A stretch of 64,000 nt of DNA, from positions 49,565 through 113,564 of the forward strand of contig JACKBK010000009.1 in assembly GCA_020634555.1 (NCBI GenBank), read 5' to 3'. The position numbers and the translations under genes were made by a program. The notes under the pieces are model-generated. The model saw only the letters and a program-made list of their open reading frames with translations. It was not told the DNA's origin and did not search any database. Positions 31,171 to 39,579 of this stretch are shown one piece after another; the first letter of the stretch is position 1; each line of letters starts with the position of its first letter. This stretch comes from Caldilineae bacterium. GTDB lineage: Bacteria > Chloroflexota > Anaerolineae > JAAEKA01.

Positions 31171-31791
31171 ATGTTAGTACCAGTAGTGAACATGGCCGGT
31201 GAGCGCGTCGATGAGATTGAACTGCGCGATGATGTTTTTGCAGTTCCGGTGAACAAGACGGTGATGCATCAGGCCTTGGTTCGGCAACTTGCCAACGCTC
31301 GCCGCGGCACGCACAAGGTTAAGGGCCGCAGCGAGGTGCGCGGCGGCGGCCGCAAGCCGTGGCGACAAAAGGGCACGGGCCGGGCGCGGCAGGGAAGCAT
31401 CCGGTCTCCCCAGTGGCGTGGTGGTGGTGTGGTATTTGGACCCACGCCCCGATCCTACGAGAAGAAGATGCCGCGCAAGATGCGCCGCATTGCCATGCGT
31501 TCGGCGCTCTCCATGAAGGCGTCCAACAATCAGTTAGTGATTGTCAAAGACCTTAGCCTTGGGCAGCCGAAAACCCGGGATTTTGTGGATTTTCTGGCCA
31601 AACTCGACCTGCACGACAGCGTCTTGGTACTGCTGCCGGCTCGCAACGAAAACATCGAGCTTTCGGCCCGCAACGTGTCCGATGTCAAGACCCTGTTGGC
31701 CGGCTATGTGAACGTGCGCGACGTGCTTGGGCATCAGGCTCTGGTGCTGACGCCGGACACCGTTGCAGAGATCGAACGAATCCTTGGATAG
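31171..31791 (+). CDS. rplD: 50S ribosomal protein L4
   Basis: 206 aa, family length. Exit-tunnel loop RRGTHKVKGRSEVRGGGRKP and WRQKGTGRARQGS are conserved. In several bacteria L4 also represses its own operon; whether it does here cannot be read, since no S10-leader structure was recognised before rpsJ. Confidence 0.97.
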   Translation: MLVPVVNMAGERVDEIELRDDVFAVPVNKTVMHQALVRQLANARRGTHKVKGRSEVRGGGRKPWRQKGTGRARQGSIRSPQWRGGGVVFGPTPRSYEKKMPRKMRRIAMRSALSMKASNNQLVIVKDLSLGQPKTRDFVDFLAKLDLHDSVLVLLPARNENIELSARNVSDVKTLLAGYVNVRDVLGHQALVLTPDTVAEIERILG

Positions 31792-31813
31792 CGCAAAATA
31801 GGCGAGGTAACCA

Positions 31814-32104
31814 ATGCACCTACGAGAAGTATTGCGCCGGCCGCTCATGACGGAAAAAACTGGCATTCAAGCTGATTATTGGAACCAGTATTCTTTCGAG
31901 GTAGATCGGCGCGCTAACAAGCACATGATCAAGGATGCCGTAGAGGCTTGCTTCGATGTCACAGTCGAGAGCGTGCGGGTGATCAATCTCCCGGCGCGCA
32001 TCGGCACTCGCGGCCGCAGGGTCGTGATCAAGAAACCGGCCTGGAAGAAGGCGGTTGTGACCTTGAAAAAGGGCGATAGCATCACCTGGGTCGAAGGCGT
32101 TTGA
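31814..32104 (+). CDS. rplW: 50S ribosomal protein L23
   Basis: 96 aa. Tunnel-exit protein and docking site for trigger factor and SRP. Recognised by LREVLRRPLMTEKTG, VDRRANKHMIKDAVE and the rRNA-binding loop ARIGTRGRRVVIKKPAWKKA. GGCGAGG upstream. Start agrees with the family. Confidence 0.96.
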   Translation: MHLREVLRRPLMTEKTGIQADYWNQYSFEVDRRANKHMIKDAVEACFDVTVESVRVINLPARIGTRGRRVVIKKPAWKKAVVTLKKGDSITWVEGV

Positions 32105-32135
32105 TCCAGGAAACTGATGAAGTGAGGAGTTAACC

Positions 32136-32975
32136 ATGGGTATCCGGGTTTACAAGCCCACATCGCCCGGTCGCCGCGGCATGAGCGTGCTGACCTTCGA
32201 TGAGATCACCAAGACACGGCCGGAACGCTCCCTTGTGGAGCCGTTGAACCGCAGTGCTGGCCGCAACAACCGTGGCAGGATCACCGTACGGCAACGCGGC
32301 GGTGGCCACAAGCGGTTGTATCGTATCATCGATTTCAAGCGCGACAAGTTCGGTGTGCCGGCACGTGTTGCTTCTATTGAATATGATCCGAACCGGACGG
32401 CGCGCATCGCGCTGCTGGTTTACGCCGACGGCGCCAAACGCTACATCCTGGCTCCATTGGGACTCACCGTGGGTGACACGGTGCAGTCTGGCCCCGATTC
32501 TGACATCCGCGTCGGCAATGCGCTGCCTCTGCACCGCATTCCGCTCGGTACGGTGGTGCACAACGTCGAGTTGCAGCCCGGACGCGGCGGCCAGATGGCG
32601 CGCTCAGCCGGCACATCAGCTCAGTTGATGGCCAAGGAAGGCGACTACGCCACGCTGCGGCTGCCCAGCGGTGAGATGCGCAAGGTGCATTTGAACTGCC
32701 TGGCCACCATTGGCCAGGTCGGCAATACCGACCATGCCAACATCAAGCTCGGTAAGGCTGGACGCAAGCGCTGGATGGGACGTCGCCCCGAGGTTCGCGG
32801 TGTGGCTATGGATCCCTCGTCGCACCCGCACGGCGGCGGCGAAGGCAGGTCGCCTATCGGTATGCCTGGGCCGAAGACGCCTTGGGGCAAGCCGACTCTG
32901 GGCTTCAAAACGCGCCGCAACAAGACAACAGGCAAATACATCGTTCGCCGCCGTGGCAAGCGCCGGGGACGGTAG
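32136..32975 (+). CDS. rplB: 50S ribosomal protein L2
   Basis: 279 aa, typical length. Essential for subunit joining and the peptidyl-transferase centre. N-terminal YKPTSPGRRGMSVLTFDEIT and RNNRGRITVRQRGGGHKRLY; C-terminal GVAMDPSSHPHGGGEGRSPI with the conserved His. GAGGAG upstream of the ATG. Confidence 0.98.
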   Translation: MGIRVYKPTSPGRRGMSVLTFDEITKTRPERSLVEPLNRSAGRNNRGRITVRQRGGGHKRLYRIIDFKRDKFGVPARVASIEYDPNRTARIALLVYADGAKRYILAPLGLTVGDTVQSGPDSDIRVGNALPLHRIPLGTVVHNVELQPGRGGQMARSAGTSAQLMAKEGDYATLRLPSGEMRKVHLNCLATIGQVGNTDHANIKLGKAGRKRWMGRRPEVRGVAMDPSSHPHGGGEGRSPIGMPGPKTPWGKPTLGFKTRRNKTTGKYIVRRRGKRRGR

Positions 32976-33027
32976 GATTAAGTCAGTTCGCAGCGACTGC
33001 GGGCTGGGCAAGATGCGAGGTTGAACC

Positions 33028-33309
33028 ATGTCACGATCGGTAAAAAAGGGGCCGTTTATCTCCCCGAAACTGCTCAAGAAAATTGAGAACATGAATCGCA
33101 CCGGCGAGAAGCGTATCATCAAAACCTGGTCGCGCGCCTCCACCGTCTTTCCCCAGATGGTCGGGCACACGATTGCGGTGCATGATGGCCGCCGGCACGT
33201 GCCGGTCTATGTGTCTGAGAACATGGTCGGCCACAAGCTGGGCGAATTCGCGCCGACGCGTTTCTTCCGCGGTCACGTCGCGAAGGACAAGCGAGCCAAG
33301 CGGCGCTAG
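33028..33309 (+). CDS. rpsS: 30S ribosomal protein S19
   Basis: 93 aa; contacts 16S rRNA in the 30S head with S13. MSRSVKKGPFISPKLLKKIE, KTWSRASTVFPQMVGHTIAV and GHKLGEFAPTRFFRGH are family signatures. Usual length. Confidence 0.98.
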   Translation: MSRSVKKGPFISPKLLKKIENMNRTGEKRIIKTWSRASTVFPQMVGHTIAVHDGRRHVPVYVSENMVGHKLGEFAPTRFFRGHVAKDKRAKRR

Positions 33310-33342
33310 CCGGCAAATCGGGATAGGATAGAGGCTGATTTT

Positions 33343-33711
33343 ATGAGCACTATGATTGGCAACGAGGTGCAGGCGCAGCGGAAGCACGTTGGTATACCGG
33401 CCCAGAAGGTTCGTCTGGTGATCAACCAGGTGCGCGGTATGCGCGCTGAAGACGCCCTGGCGACCCTGAGGTTTATGCCCCAGGCCGCAGCTCAGGAAGT
33501 TTTCAAGACGATCAACTCGGCGCTGGCCAATGCAGAACAAAACGAAGGCCTGGCGCGCGAGGATATGTGGATCAGCGAGATCTACGCTGACGTGGGCCCC
33601 ACTCGCAAGTGGCGGCGGTTTGGCGCTCGTGGCCGTTTCAAGCCGATCTTAAAGCGGTCGTCGCACATTACCGTTGTGTTGAGTGAACGCATGCAGTTCA
33701 GTGACCGGTAA
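33343..33711 (+). CDS. rplV: 50S ribosomal protein L22
   Basis: 122 aa. Lines the exit tunnel. HVGIPAQKVRLVINQVRGMR, ALATLRFMPQAAAQEVFKTI and RFGARGRFKPILKRSSHITV match the family, including the tunnel hairpin. The stop is embedded in TAAGCAGTTGC, which resembles the end sequence of the MITE-like repeats; a 77-nt repeat-bearing gap follows. Confidence 0.97.
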   Translation: MSTMIGNEVQAQRKHVGIPAQKVRLVINQVRGMRAEDALATLRFMPQAAAQEVFKTINSALANAEQNEGLAREDMWISEIYADVGPTRKWRRFGARGRFKPILKRSSHITVVLSERMQFSDR

Positions 33712-33747
33712 GCAGTTGCGACAGCACTGCGTTACGGAACAACGGTT

Positions 33748-33777
33748 TCTGATCACTGTTCACTAGCTACTGATCAC
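33748..33777. repeat. Degenerate TGATCACTGTTCAC repeat before rpsC
   Basis: TCTGATCACTGTTCACTAG and CTACTGATCAC follow the same short repeat pattern as 20675-20736 and 43238-43341. It lies just before the rpsC ribosome site. Confidence 0.6.
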
Positions 33778-33788
33778 AGGAGGACATC

Positions 33789-34439
33789 TTGGGTCGCAAA
33801 GTACATCCCTACGGCTTTCGCCTTGGGTTTATCAAAGATTGGCAGTCTCGTTGGTATGCGGAGCGAGATCGATATACGACTCTTTTGGAAGAAGATCGCA
33901 AGATTCGTACCTTGATTCGCAGGGACATTCCGAGGGCTTCGATCTCCGCTATTGAGATCGAGCGGCAGCGGAACTATGTTCATGTGTGGATCCACACGGC
34001 CAAGCCGGGCATCATCATTGGACGCAAGGGCGCCAATGTAAATCAACTGCGCAGCACCTTGCAGGAAGTTACCGGCAAGCGGGTCAAGGTTGATGTGACT
34101 GAGATCACGCGACCGGAGATCGACGCCTATTTGGTGGCGGAAAGCATCGCCGAGCAACTCGAACGGCGTATCTCGCACAAGCGCGCCATGCGCCAGGCCG
34201 TCACCCGTGCCATGCGCCAGGGCGCCGAAGGCATCATGATTACCTGCGCCGGCCGGCTTTCTGGTTCAGAAATGGCACGCAGGGACAGCCAGCGCGAGGG
34301 CCAGGTGCCCCGGCACACGTTGCGCGCCGACATCGACTACGCGACAGCCGAGGCTTTGACTACCTTCGGTCGCATCGGCGTCAAGGTGTGGATCTATAAA
34401 GGCGAGATTCTGCCGCCCAAGACGGCTGTCGCCAGCTAA
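33789..34439 (+). CDS. rpsC: 30S ribosomal protein S3
   Basis: 216 aa from TTG 33789 (MGRKVHPYGFRLGFIKDWQS), with a perfect AGGAGG at 33778-33783. The KH domain carries GIIIGRKGANV; the C-terminal domain has CAGRLSGSEMARRD and VPRHTLRADIDYATAEA. It forms the mRNA entry site with S4 and S5. Confidence 0.97.
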   Translation: MGRKVHPYGFRLGFIKDWQSRWYAERDRYTTLLEEDRKIRTLIRRDIPRASISAIEIERQRNYVHVWIHTAKPGIIIGRKGANVNQLRSTLQEVTGKRVKVDVTEITRPEIDAYLVAESIAEQLERRISHKRAMRQAVTRAMRQGAEGIMITCAGRLSGSEMARRDSQREGQVPRHTLRADIDYATAEALTTFGRIGVKVWIYKGEILPPKTAVAS

Positions 34440-34538
34440 GAACTAAGCAAGCAATAATGGCACTTCCGGGCGCCGTTGTTGGCAGCGCAAGGCCAAAGCG
34501 CCGGCGCTGCTTGGCTCGCGGAACAGGAGAGCAAAGAG

Positions 34539-34958
34539 ATGTTGATTCCAAAGCGTGCGAAGTACCGAAAGCAGTTTCGTGGCCGAATGCGCGGCTACAG
34601 CTGGCGCGGCAGCACGGTTTCTCACGGTGAATACGGTCTTCAGGCGCTGGAACCTTGCTGGATGACCTCGCGCCAGATCGAGGCGGCCCGCCGCGCGATC
34701 GTGCGCTATGTCCGGCGTGGCGGCAAGGTCTGGATCAAAATCTTCCCCGATAAGCCGGTAACGGCCAAGGCTGCTGAAACCCGTATGGGTAGCGGCAAGG
34801 GTTCTGTGGAGCACTGGGTTGCCGTTGTTCGTCCGGGACGGGTGTTGTTCGAGATCGCTGGCGTTGAAGAGGATGTAGCTCGCGAGGCCATGCAGCGTGC
34901 GGCTTTCAAGCTGCCGATCCGTACACAGTTCGTCAAGCGCGAGAGTATGGAGGGCTAG
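34539..34958 (+). CDS. rplP: 50S ribosomal protein L16
   Basis: 139 aa from ATG 34539 (MLIPKRAKYRKQFRGRMRGY), with AGGAGAG upstream; the frame extends upstream but the family starts here. ALEPCWMTSRQIEAARRAI and RMGSGKGSVEHWVAVVRPGR are conserved. Binds the A-site region of 23S rRNA. Confidence 0.97.
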   Translation: MLIPKRAKYRKQFRGRMRGYSWRGSTVSHGEYGLQALEPCWMTSRQIEAARRAIVRYVRRGGKVWIKIFPDKPVTAKAAETRMGSGKGSVEHWVAVVRPGRVLFEIAGVEEDVAREAMQRAAFKLPIRTQFVKRESMEG

Positions 34959-34961
34959 ATC

Positions 34962-35177
34962 ATGCGGCCAGAAGAGATTCGAAGTTACACTACTCCTGAA
35001 ATCGGCCAGCGGCTTGATGAAGCCTATGAAGAGCTGTTCAACCTGCGCTTTCAGCGGACAACTGGACAGATGAAGAACACCGCTCGGATGGGCGAGGTTA
35101 CCCGCGATATCGCCCGCATGAAAACGATCCTGCGTGAGCGTGAGCTGGCTGCCTGGCTGGCAAGCGAGGAGAACTAG
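34962..35177 (+). CDS. rpmC: 50S ribosomal protein L29
   Basis: 71 aa two-helix protein near the tunnel exit. LFNLRFQRTTGQMKNTARMG and the following IARMKTILRERE are the family signature. Only 3 nt separate it from rplP and 2 nt from rpsQ, so translation is probably coupled. Confidence 0.96.
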   Translation: MRPEEIRSYTTPEIGQRLDEAYEELFNLRFQRTTGQMKNTARMGEVTRDIARMKTILRERELAAWLASEEN

Positions 35178-35179
35178 CG

Positions 35180-35434
35180 ATGCGTGAACAGCGAAAGCAG
35201 TTGATTGGTCGTGTGACCAGCAACAAGATGGACAAATCTGTGGTGGTCGAGGTGACCCGTGTCAGCCGCCATCCACTGTACGGCAAGGTTGTGCGCAACC
35301 ACAATCGGTTCATGGCCCACGACGAGGGCAATACGTGCGCCATCGGCGACGTTGTACGCATTGTCGAGGCGCGTCCGATGAGCCGCCGTAAGCGGTGGGC
35401 TGTTGAGGCAATCCTGGAGCACAGCGAGGCTTAA
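35180..35434 (+). CDS. rpsQ: 30S ribosomal protein S17
   Basis: 84 aa OB-fold primary rRNA-binding protein. QLIGRVTSNKMDKSVVVEVT, HPLYGKVVRNHNRFMAHDE and the family end VVRIVEARPMSRRKRW. Starts 2 nt after the rpmC stop. Confidence 0.97.
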   Translation: MREQRKQLIGRVTSNKMDKSVVVEVTRVSRHPLYGKVVRNHNRFMAHDEGNTCAIGDVVRIVEARPMSRRKRWAVEAILEHSEA

Positions 35435-35470
35435 ACCCGCCCGCGCCCGCAGCGGGCAGGAGTTCAGACA

Positions 35471-35839
35471 ATGATCCAAAGAGAAAGCCGGCTCAAGGTA
35501 GCCGACAACACTGGCGCAAAAGTAATTTTGTGCATCCAGGTCCGAGGAGGCACTGGACGCCGCTATGGACGTGTCGGCGATGTCATCGTCGCCACCGTCA
35601 AGCAGGCTGCGCCGCACAGCAGCGTGAAGAAGGGCGACATCGTCAGGGCAGTCATCGTTCGCACGGCCAAAGAATATGGCCGTCCCGATGGCAGCCACAT
35701 TCGTTTCGACGACAACGCTGCCGTGATCATCGACGACCACAAGAACCCGAGAGGCACACGTATCTTTGGCCCGGTGGCCCGAGAACTGCGTGAGCAAGGA
35801 TATATGAAGATTGTATCGCTGGCTCCGGAGGTGCTCTGA
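35471..35839 (+). CDS. rplN: 50S ribosomal protein L14
   Basis: 122 aa, exact family length. MIQRESRLKVADNTGAKVIL, VKKGDIVRAVIVRTAKE and RIFGPVARELREQGYMKIVS are conserved. It forms an intersubunit bridge. Its stop overlaps the rplX start (TGATG). Confidence 0.98.
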   Translation: MIQRESRLKVADNTGAKVILCIQVRGGTGRRYGRVGDVIVATVKQAAPHSSVKKGDIVRAVIVRTAKEYGRPDGSHIRFDDNAAVIIDDHKNPRGTRIFGPVARELREQGYMKIVSLAPEVL

Positions 35840-36198
35840 TGCATATTCGAACTGGAGATACCGTTGTAGTCATTCGCGGTGAGCAGTTGGGCGAGCGCGG
35901 CGAAGTGCAGCGCGTTTTGCGTGGCCGCTATAGCGGGCGCATGTCCGGCAAGCCCAACCCCAACGACGTGCGCATCATTGTGGCTGGCGTGAACCTGATC
36001 ACCAAGCACCAGCGCAGGACCGGCAACGTTCGGACGCAGACTGGCCGGATCGAGCGCGAGGCGCCGATTCACATCAGCAACGTGATGTTGGTTTGTCCGC
36101 ATTGCGGAGAGCCAACGCGGGTCGGCCACCAGATCCTGGAGGACGGCACGAAGGTGCGGCAGTGCAAGAACGAGGAATGTCGCCAGACAATGGACTGA
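35839..36198 (+). CDS. rplX: 50S ribosomal protein L24
   Basis: 119 aa. KOW motif at the N-terminus (HIRTGDTVVVIRGEQLGERG) and GVNLITKHQRRT. The C-terminus has CPHCGEPTRVG and QCKNEECRQ, four Cys that could bind zinc as in the Zn-type L24. Overlaps rplN by one base. Confidence 0.96.
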   Translation: MHIRTGDTVVVIRGEQLGERGEVQRVLRGRYSGRMSGKPNPNDVRIIVAGVNLITKHQRRTGNVRTQTGRIEREAPIHISNVMLVCPHCGEPTRVGHQILEDGTKVRQCKNEECRQTMD

Positions 36199-36260
36199 TG
36201 GGCTGATCGACAGGCTACAGACCAGGAAGTTCCACAAAGCATTGGCTGGCAGGAGTGAAT

Positions 36261-36815
36261 ATGCCCAGGCTAAAAGAACGTTATCGCACCGAGGTTACCT
36301 CGGCGCTCCACGAAGAGTTTAAATACGACAACCCGATGCAGGTGCCGCGGCTTGAGAAGATCGTGGTCAATATCGGCATGGGCGAAGCCTTGCAGAACGC
36401 CAAATCATTGGACGCGGCAGTTTCTGACCTGACCCAGATCGTTGGGCAGAAGCCGGTCACGACCAAGGCGCGCAAGTCCATCGCCACCTACAAGCTGCGC
36501 GAGGGCAATACCATCGGCGTCGCGGTGACGCTGCGAGGCGATCGCATGTGGGATTTCCTGGATCGCCTGTGTAACGTGGCTCTGCCGCGCGTGCGTGACT
36601 TCAGCGGCGTCTCGCCCGACAGTTTCGACGGGCGCGGCAACTACAGCCTGGGGTTGCGCGAGCAGTTGATGTTCCCGGAGATCGATTACGACAAGATCGA
36701 CAAGGTGCGTGGCATGTCAGTCACTATCGTGACGACTGCCAAGACTGATGAGGAAGGTCGCCGGCTGTTGCACCATCTGGGTGTTCCGTTTCGTCGACCG
36801 GGCCAACGGCGCTAG
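36261..36815 (+). CDS. rplE: 50S ribosomal protein L5
   Basis: 184 aa from ATG 36261 (MPRLKERYRTEV) with AGGAG at 36251-36255. A GTG two codons upstream overlaps that ribosome site and is unlikely. VPRLEKIVVNIGMGEALQNA, GQKPVTTKARKSIATYKLRE and the end RLLHHLGVPFRRP fit the family. Binds 5S rRNA. Confidence 0.97.
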   Translation: MPRLKERYRTEVTSALHEEFKYDNPMQVPRLEKIVVNIGMGEALQNAKSLDAAVSDLTQIVGQKPVTTKARKSIATYKLREGNTIGVAVTLRGDRMWDFLDRLCNVALPRVRDFSGVSPDSFDGRGNYSLGLREQLMFPEIDYDKIDKVRGMSVTIVTTAKTDEEGRRLLHHLGVPFRRPGQRR

Positions 36816-36869
36816 GCGCTGGCTGGTCAGTAATTGACATGGATTTGAAGAAACGAAGAGGCAAGAACC

Positions 36870-37052
36870 TTGGCTAAGACATGCATGACCTATCGTGAGC
36901 AGCGGCGCAAGTATCCTGTTCGGGAACACAATCGCTGCACTATCTGTGGGCGACCGCGCGGCTATATCCGCAGGTTTAAACTCTGCCGCATCTGTTTTCG
37001 CAAGGAAGCACTGGAAGGCCGTCTGCCAGGCGTTGTCAAGTCCAGTTGGTAA
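36870..37052 (+). CDS. rpsN: 30S ribosomal protein S14, zinc (type Z)
   Basis: 60 aa from TTG 36870 (MAKTCMTYREQRRKYPVREH). The Zn ribbon is CTICG and CRICF, so this is the short zinc-binding form (61 aa class) rather than the long Zn-independent one. End KEALEGRLPGVVKSSW is typical. Confidence 0.96.
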   Translation: MAKTCMTYREQRRKYPVREHNRCTICGRPRGYIRRFKLCRICFRKEALEGRLPGVVKSSW

Positions 37053-37097
37053 CAAAGCCATAACGAATCTGAAGAAGTCGATGGAGTTCAGAACGCC

Positions 37098-37493
37098 ATG
37101 ATGACCGATCCTATTGCGGATATGCTGAATCGAATCAGCAACGGGCTTAATGCTCACCATAAACAAGTACTGATGCCAAGTTCCAAGGTGAAGGTTGCCA
37201 TCGCCCGCATTCTTAAGGAAGAGGGCTATGTGAAGAACTACCAGGTCACCCGTGATGAACCACAGGCGAATCTGCGTGTCACCTTGAAATATGACGAGGA
37301 GCGCCAACCGATCCTGACCACGGTCAAGCGCGTTAGCAAGCCTGGTTGCCGCGTGTATGTGGGCCGTAACGAGATTCCGTGGGTGTTGAGCGGCATGGGA
37401 ATCGCTATTCTTTCCACACCGCGTGGCATCATGACCGGGCAGCAAGCTAGACGATTACGTGTGGGCGGCGAGGTGATCTGCTACGTGTGGTAG
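37098..37493 (+). CDS. rpsH: 30S ribosomal protein S8
   Basis: 131 aa from ATG 37098 (a second ATG follows at once). DPIADMLNRISNGLNAHHKQ, SKPGCRVYVGRNEIPWVLSG and GIAILSTPRGIMTGQQARRL are diagnostic. In E. coli S8 represses the spc operon. A 9-bp hairpin (GTTTCGCCC/GGGCGAAAC, 37515-37546) sits in the gap before rplF. Confidence 0.97.
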   Translation: MMTDPIADMLNRISNGLNAHHKQVLMPSSKVKVAIARILKEEGYVKNYQVTRDEPQANLRVTLKYDEERQPILTTVKRVSKPGCRVYVGRNEIPWVLSGMGIAILSTPRGIMTGQQARRLRVGGEVICYVW

Positions 37494-37587
37494 CTGTCAG
37501 GCTTCTCACCGACCGTTTCGCCCCAAGCGATTGCGCCGGGCGAAACAACGCCAGCAGATAATTCTCGTCACTCATGGAGGTTATAGT

Positions 37588-38130
37588 ATGTCACGAATTG
37601 GACGATTGCCCATTTCAGTTCCCAAGAACGTTACCGTCGATGTCAAGCCGGGCAACGAGGTGGTCGTCAAGGGGCCAAAGGGCCAGCTCACGCGGACTCT
37701 CAACAAGGATATGGTGATTAGCCTTGAAGATGGTACGCTGGGCGTCAGCCGGCCTACTGATGGCCGCATTCACCGTATGCAGCATGGATTGACCCGGTCG
37801 TTGCTCAACAACATGGTCCTGGGCGTCAGCACGGGCTTCAGGCGTGAGTTGGAGATCCAGGGTGTCGGTTACCGCGCTGAGGTAACAGGCACAGGGATGA
37901 CGCTCTACATGGGATACTCCAACCCGGTTGAGATGCCTGCTCCTGATGGCATTACGTTCTCGGTTGCGGATCGTGGCTCCCGGATTATTGTAGAGGGCTA
38001 CGACAAGGAGCTGGTTGGCCTGGTGGCTGCCAGAATCCGCTCGGTGCGCCCGCCGGAGCCTTACCACGGCAAGGGCATTCGCTATGCAGGCGAGAGAGTC
38101 CGTCGCAAGCAGGGCAAGACCGGCAAATAA
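37588..38130 (+). CDS. rplF: 50S ribosomal protein L6
   Basis: 180 aa from ATG 37588 (MSRIGRLPISVPKNVTVDVK), with GGAGG 8 nt upstream; the frame opens earlier without a ribosome site. Two homologous alpha-beta domains; the C-terminal signature PPEPYHGKGIRYAGERVRRK is present. The 135-nt gap to rplR contains a small hairpin (CTGGACA/TGTCCAG) and a solo MITE end. Confidence 0.97.
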   Translation: MSRIGRLPISVPKNVTVDVKPGNEVVVKGPKGQLTRTLNKDMVISLEDGTLGVSRPTDGRIHRMQHGLTRSLLNNMVLGVSTGFRRELEIQGVGYRAEVTGTGMTLYMGYSNPVEMPAPDGITFSVADRGSRIIVEGYDKELVGLVAARIRSVRPPEPYHGKGIRYAGERVRRKQGKTGK

Positions 38131-38235
38131 TCCCGGGTATGGGTGTCGCGGATTGGGCTTACAAACAAGAAATTACTGGACAGGCAGATTGTCCAGTCTG
38201 GTAAGCGCTTTTTACCTGTAAAAGTCCTCGGCATC

Positions 38236-38246
38236 TGAGCAGTTAC
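38236..38246. repeat. Solo MITE terminal repeat upstream of rplR
   Basis: TGAGCAGTTAC is identical to the right terminal repeat at 12856-12866, but no palindromic core accompanies it. It may be an excision footprint or chance similarity. Confidence 0.35.
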
Positions 38247-38265
38247 GAACTAGGAGAAAATGGTT

Positions 38266-38631
38266 ATGGCGAAGGAAAGTCGAGCTGTATTGCGTGATAG
38301 ACGCCATGCCCGGGTGCGCCGGCGTGTTCAAGGCACGTCAGACCGGCCGCGGCTGAACGTTTTTCGCAGCTTGAGCCACATCTATGCGCAGGTGATCGAC
38401 GACGAGAAAGGTCTGACGCTGGTAGCTGCTTCGACGCTGGACAGCGAAATCCGCGGCCAGGCACAGAGTGTAAACAAGACGGAGCAGGCCAAGCTGGTTG
38501 GCACGCTCGTAGCCGAACGGGCGCTGGCCCAGGGAATCAAGCAGGTCGTATTCGACCGTGGCGGCTATCCCTATCATGGCCGGGTGCGCGCGCTGGCAGA
38601 GGCCAGCCGCGAGGGCGGGTTGGACTTCTAG
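38266..38631 (+). CDS. rplR: 50S ribosomal protein L18
   Basis: 121 aa from ATG 38266, 9 nt after AGGAG; an ATG two codons earlier (38260) is only 3 nt from it. RRHARVRRRVQGTSDRPRLN, VFRSLSHIYAQVIDDEKG and FDRGGYPYHGRVRALAEASR match the family. Binds 5S rRNA with L5. Confidence 0.96.
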   Translation: MAKESRAVLRDRRHARVRRRVQGTSDRPRLNVFRSLSHIYAQVIDDEKGLTLVAASTLDSEIRGQAQSVNKTEQAKLVGTLVAERALAQGIKQVVFDRGGYPYHGRVRALAEASREGGLDF

Positions 38632-38702
38632 CCGCCCCGCTTTTGGCTCATCTGATATCAAGCAACACACAACGCCTGCAAGGCTACGTCGCAGGAGGAC
38701 TA

Positions 38703-39263
38703 ATGGCAGCACAGCAGCAACGTGAACGAAGACGACAACCGCGAGGTCGTGAAGCCGAAGAGCGCGAGGAACTGGACGAGCGTGTGGTACACCTGGCTCG
38801 TACAGCCAAGGTTGTCAAGGGCGGTCGCCGGTTTGCCTTCCGCGCCGTGGTCGTAGTTGGCGACAACAACGGCAGCGTCGGCGTCGGCGTCGGCAAAGCG
38901 CGCGAGGTACCTGAAGCGATCCGCAAGGGCAGCGAACGGGCGCGGCGCAACATGCGCAAGATACCGATGCAGGGGACGACTATCCCGCATCAGGTGGTTG
39001 CCACCTACAGCGCGGCGCGCGTACTTCTCAAGCCGGCCTCGCCGGGCACCGGCGTGATCGCCGGCGGCGGCGTGCGCGCCGTGGTTGAGGCGGCCGGCAT
39101 CAAGGACATCCTGACGAAATCGATGGGCAGCGCCAACATCTTGAATGTGGTTAAGGCAACCAATGTTGGCCTGCGTTCGCTGAAGAGCCCCGAAGAGGAG
39201 GCCCAGCGTCGCGGAAAGCCAATCGAAAGCATCATGCCCTTCTGGAGTCGAAATGCACAGTAA
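38703..39263 (+). CDS. rpsE: 30S ribosomal protein S5
   Basis: 186 aa from ATG 38703, with GCAGGAGG upstream; the frame extends upstream without support. VKGGRRFAFRAVVVVGDNNG (dsRBD-like domain), GVGVGKAREVPEAIRKG and the later GGGVRAVVEAAGIKDILTKS are conserved. The N-terminus is Arg/Gln/Glu-rich. Overlaps rpmD by 11 nt. Confidence 0.97.
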   Translation: MAAQQQRERRRQPRGREAEEREELDERVVHLARTAKVVKGGRRFAFRAVVVVGDNNGSVGVGVGKAREVPEAIRKGSERARRNMRKIPMQGTTIPHQVVATYSAARVLLKPASPGTGVIAGGGVRAVVEAAGIKDILTKSMGSANILNVVKATNVGLRSLKSPEEEAQRRGKPIESIMPFWSRNAQ

Positions 39264-39462
39264 GAACATCGATCCCAAGGCAAAGAAGGTGCGCATCACC
39301 TACGTCCGCAGCGTCATCGGGTACGACAAGACCCAGAAAGGGACGATCAAGGCGTTGGGATTGCGCAAGCTTGGCCAAACGGTCGAGCAGATCAATAACC
39401 CGGCGGTTCGTGGCATGATCGACAGTGTCGGCCACCTCGTCGAGGTTGAAGCCATCAAATAA
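39253..39462 (+). CDS. rpmD: 50S ribosomal protein L30
   Basis: 69 aa. VRITYVRSVIGYDKTQKGTI, LGLRKLGQTVEQINNPAVRG and the end DSVGHLVEVEAIK fit the family. Starts inside the last codons of rpsE, suggesting coupling. A 117-nt gap with pairing segments (GATTGGCCCGG with CCGGTCAAT; TTGCCCC with GGGGTGCAA) precedes rplO. Confidence 0.96.
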   Translation: MHSKNIDPKAKKVRITYVRSVIGYDKTQKGTIKALGLRKLGQTVEQINNPAVRGMIDSVGHLVEVEAIK

Positions 39463-39579
39463 GGTGCGTGCCAAGAAACACCTTAGCGGATTGGCCCGGT
39501 TGCCCCACTTCGGGGTGCAAGCAAGGACCGGTCAATGCGTGGGCTTGTTTCGAGGCAGGTACTCTAAAGGGAGTTGACT

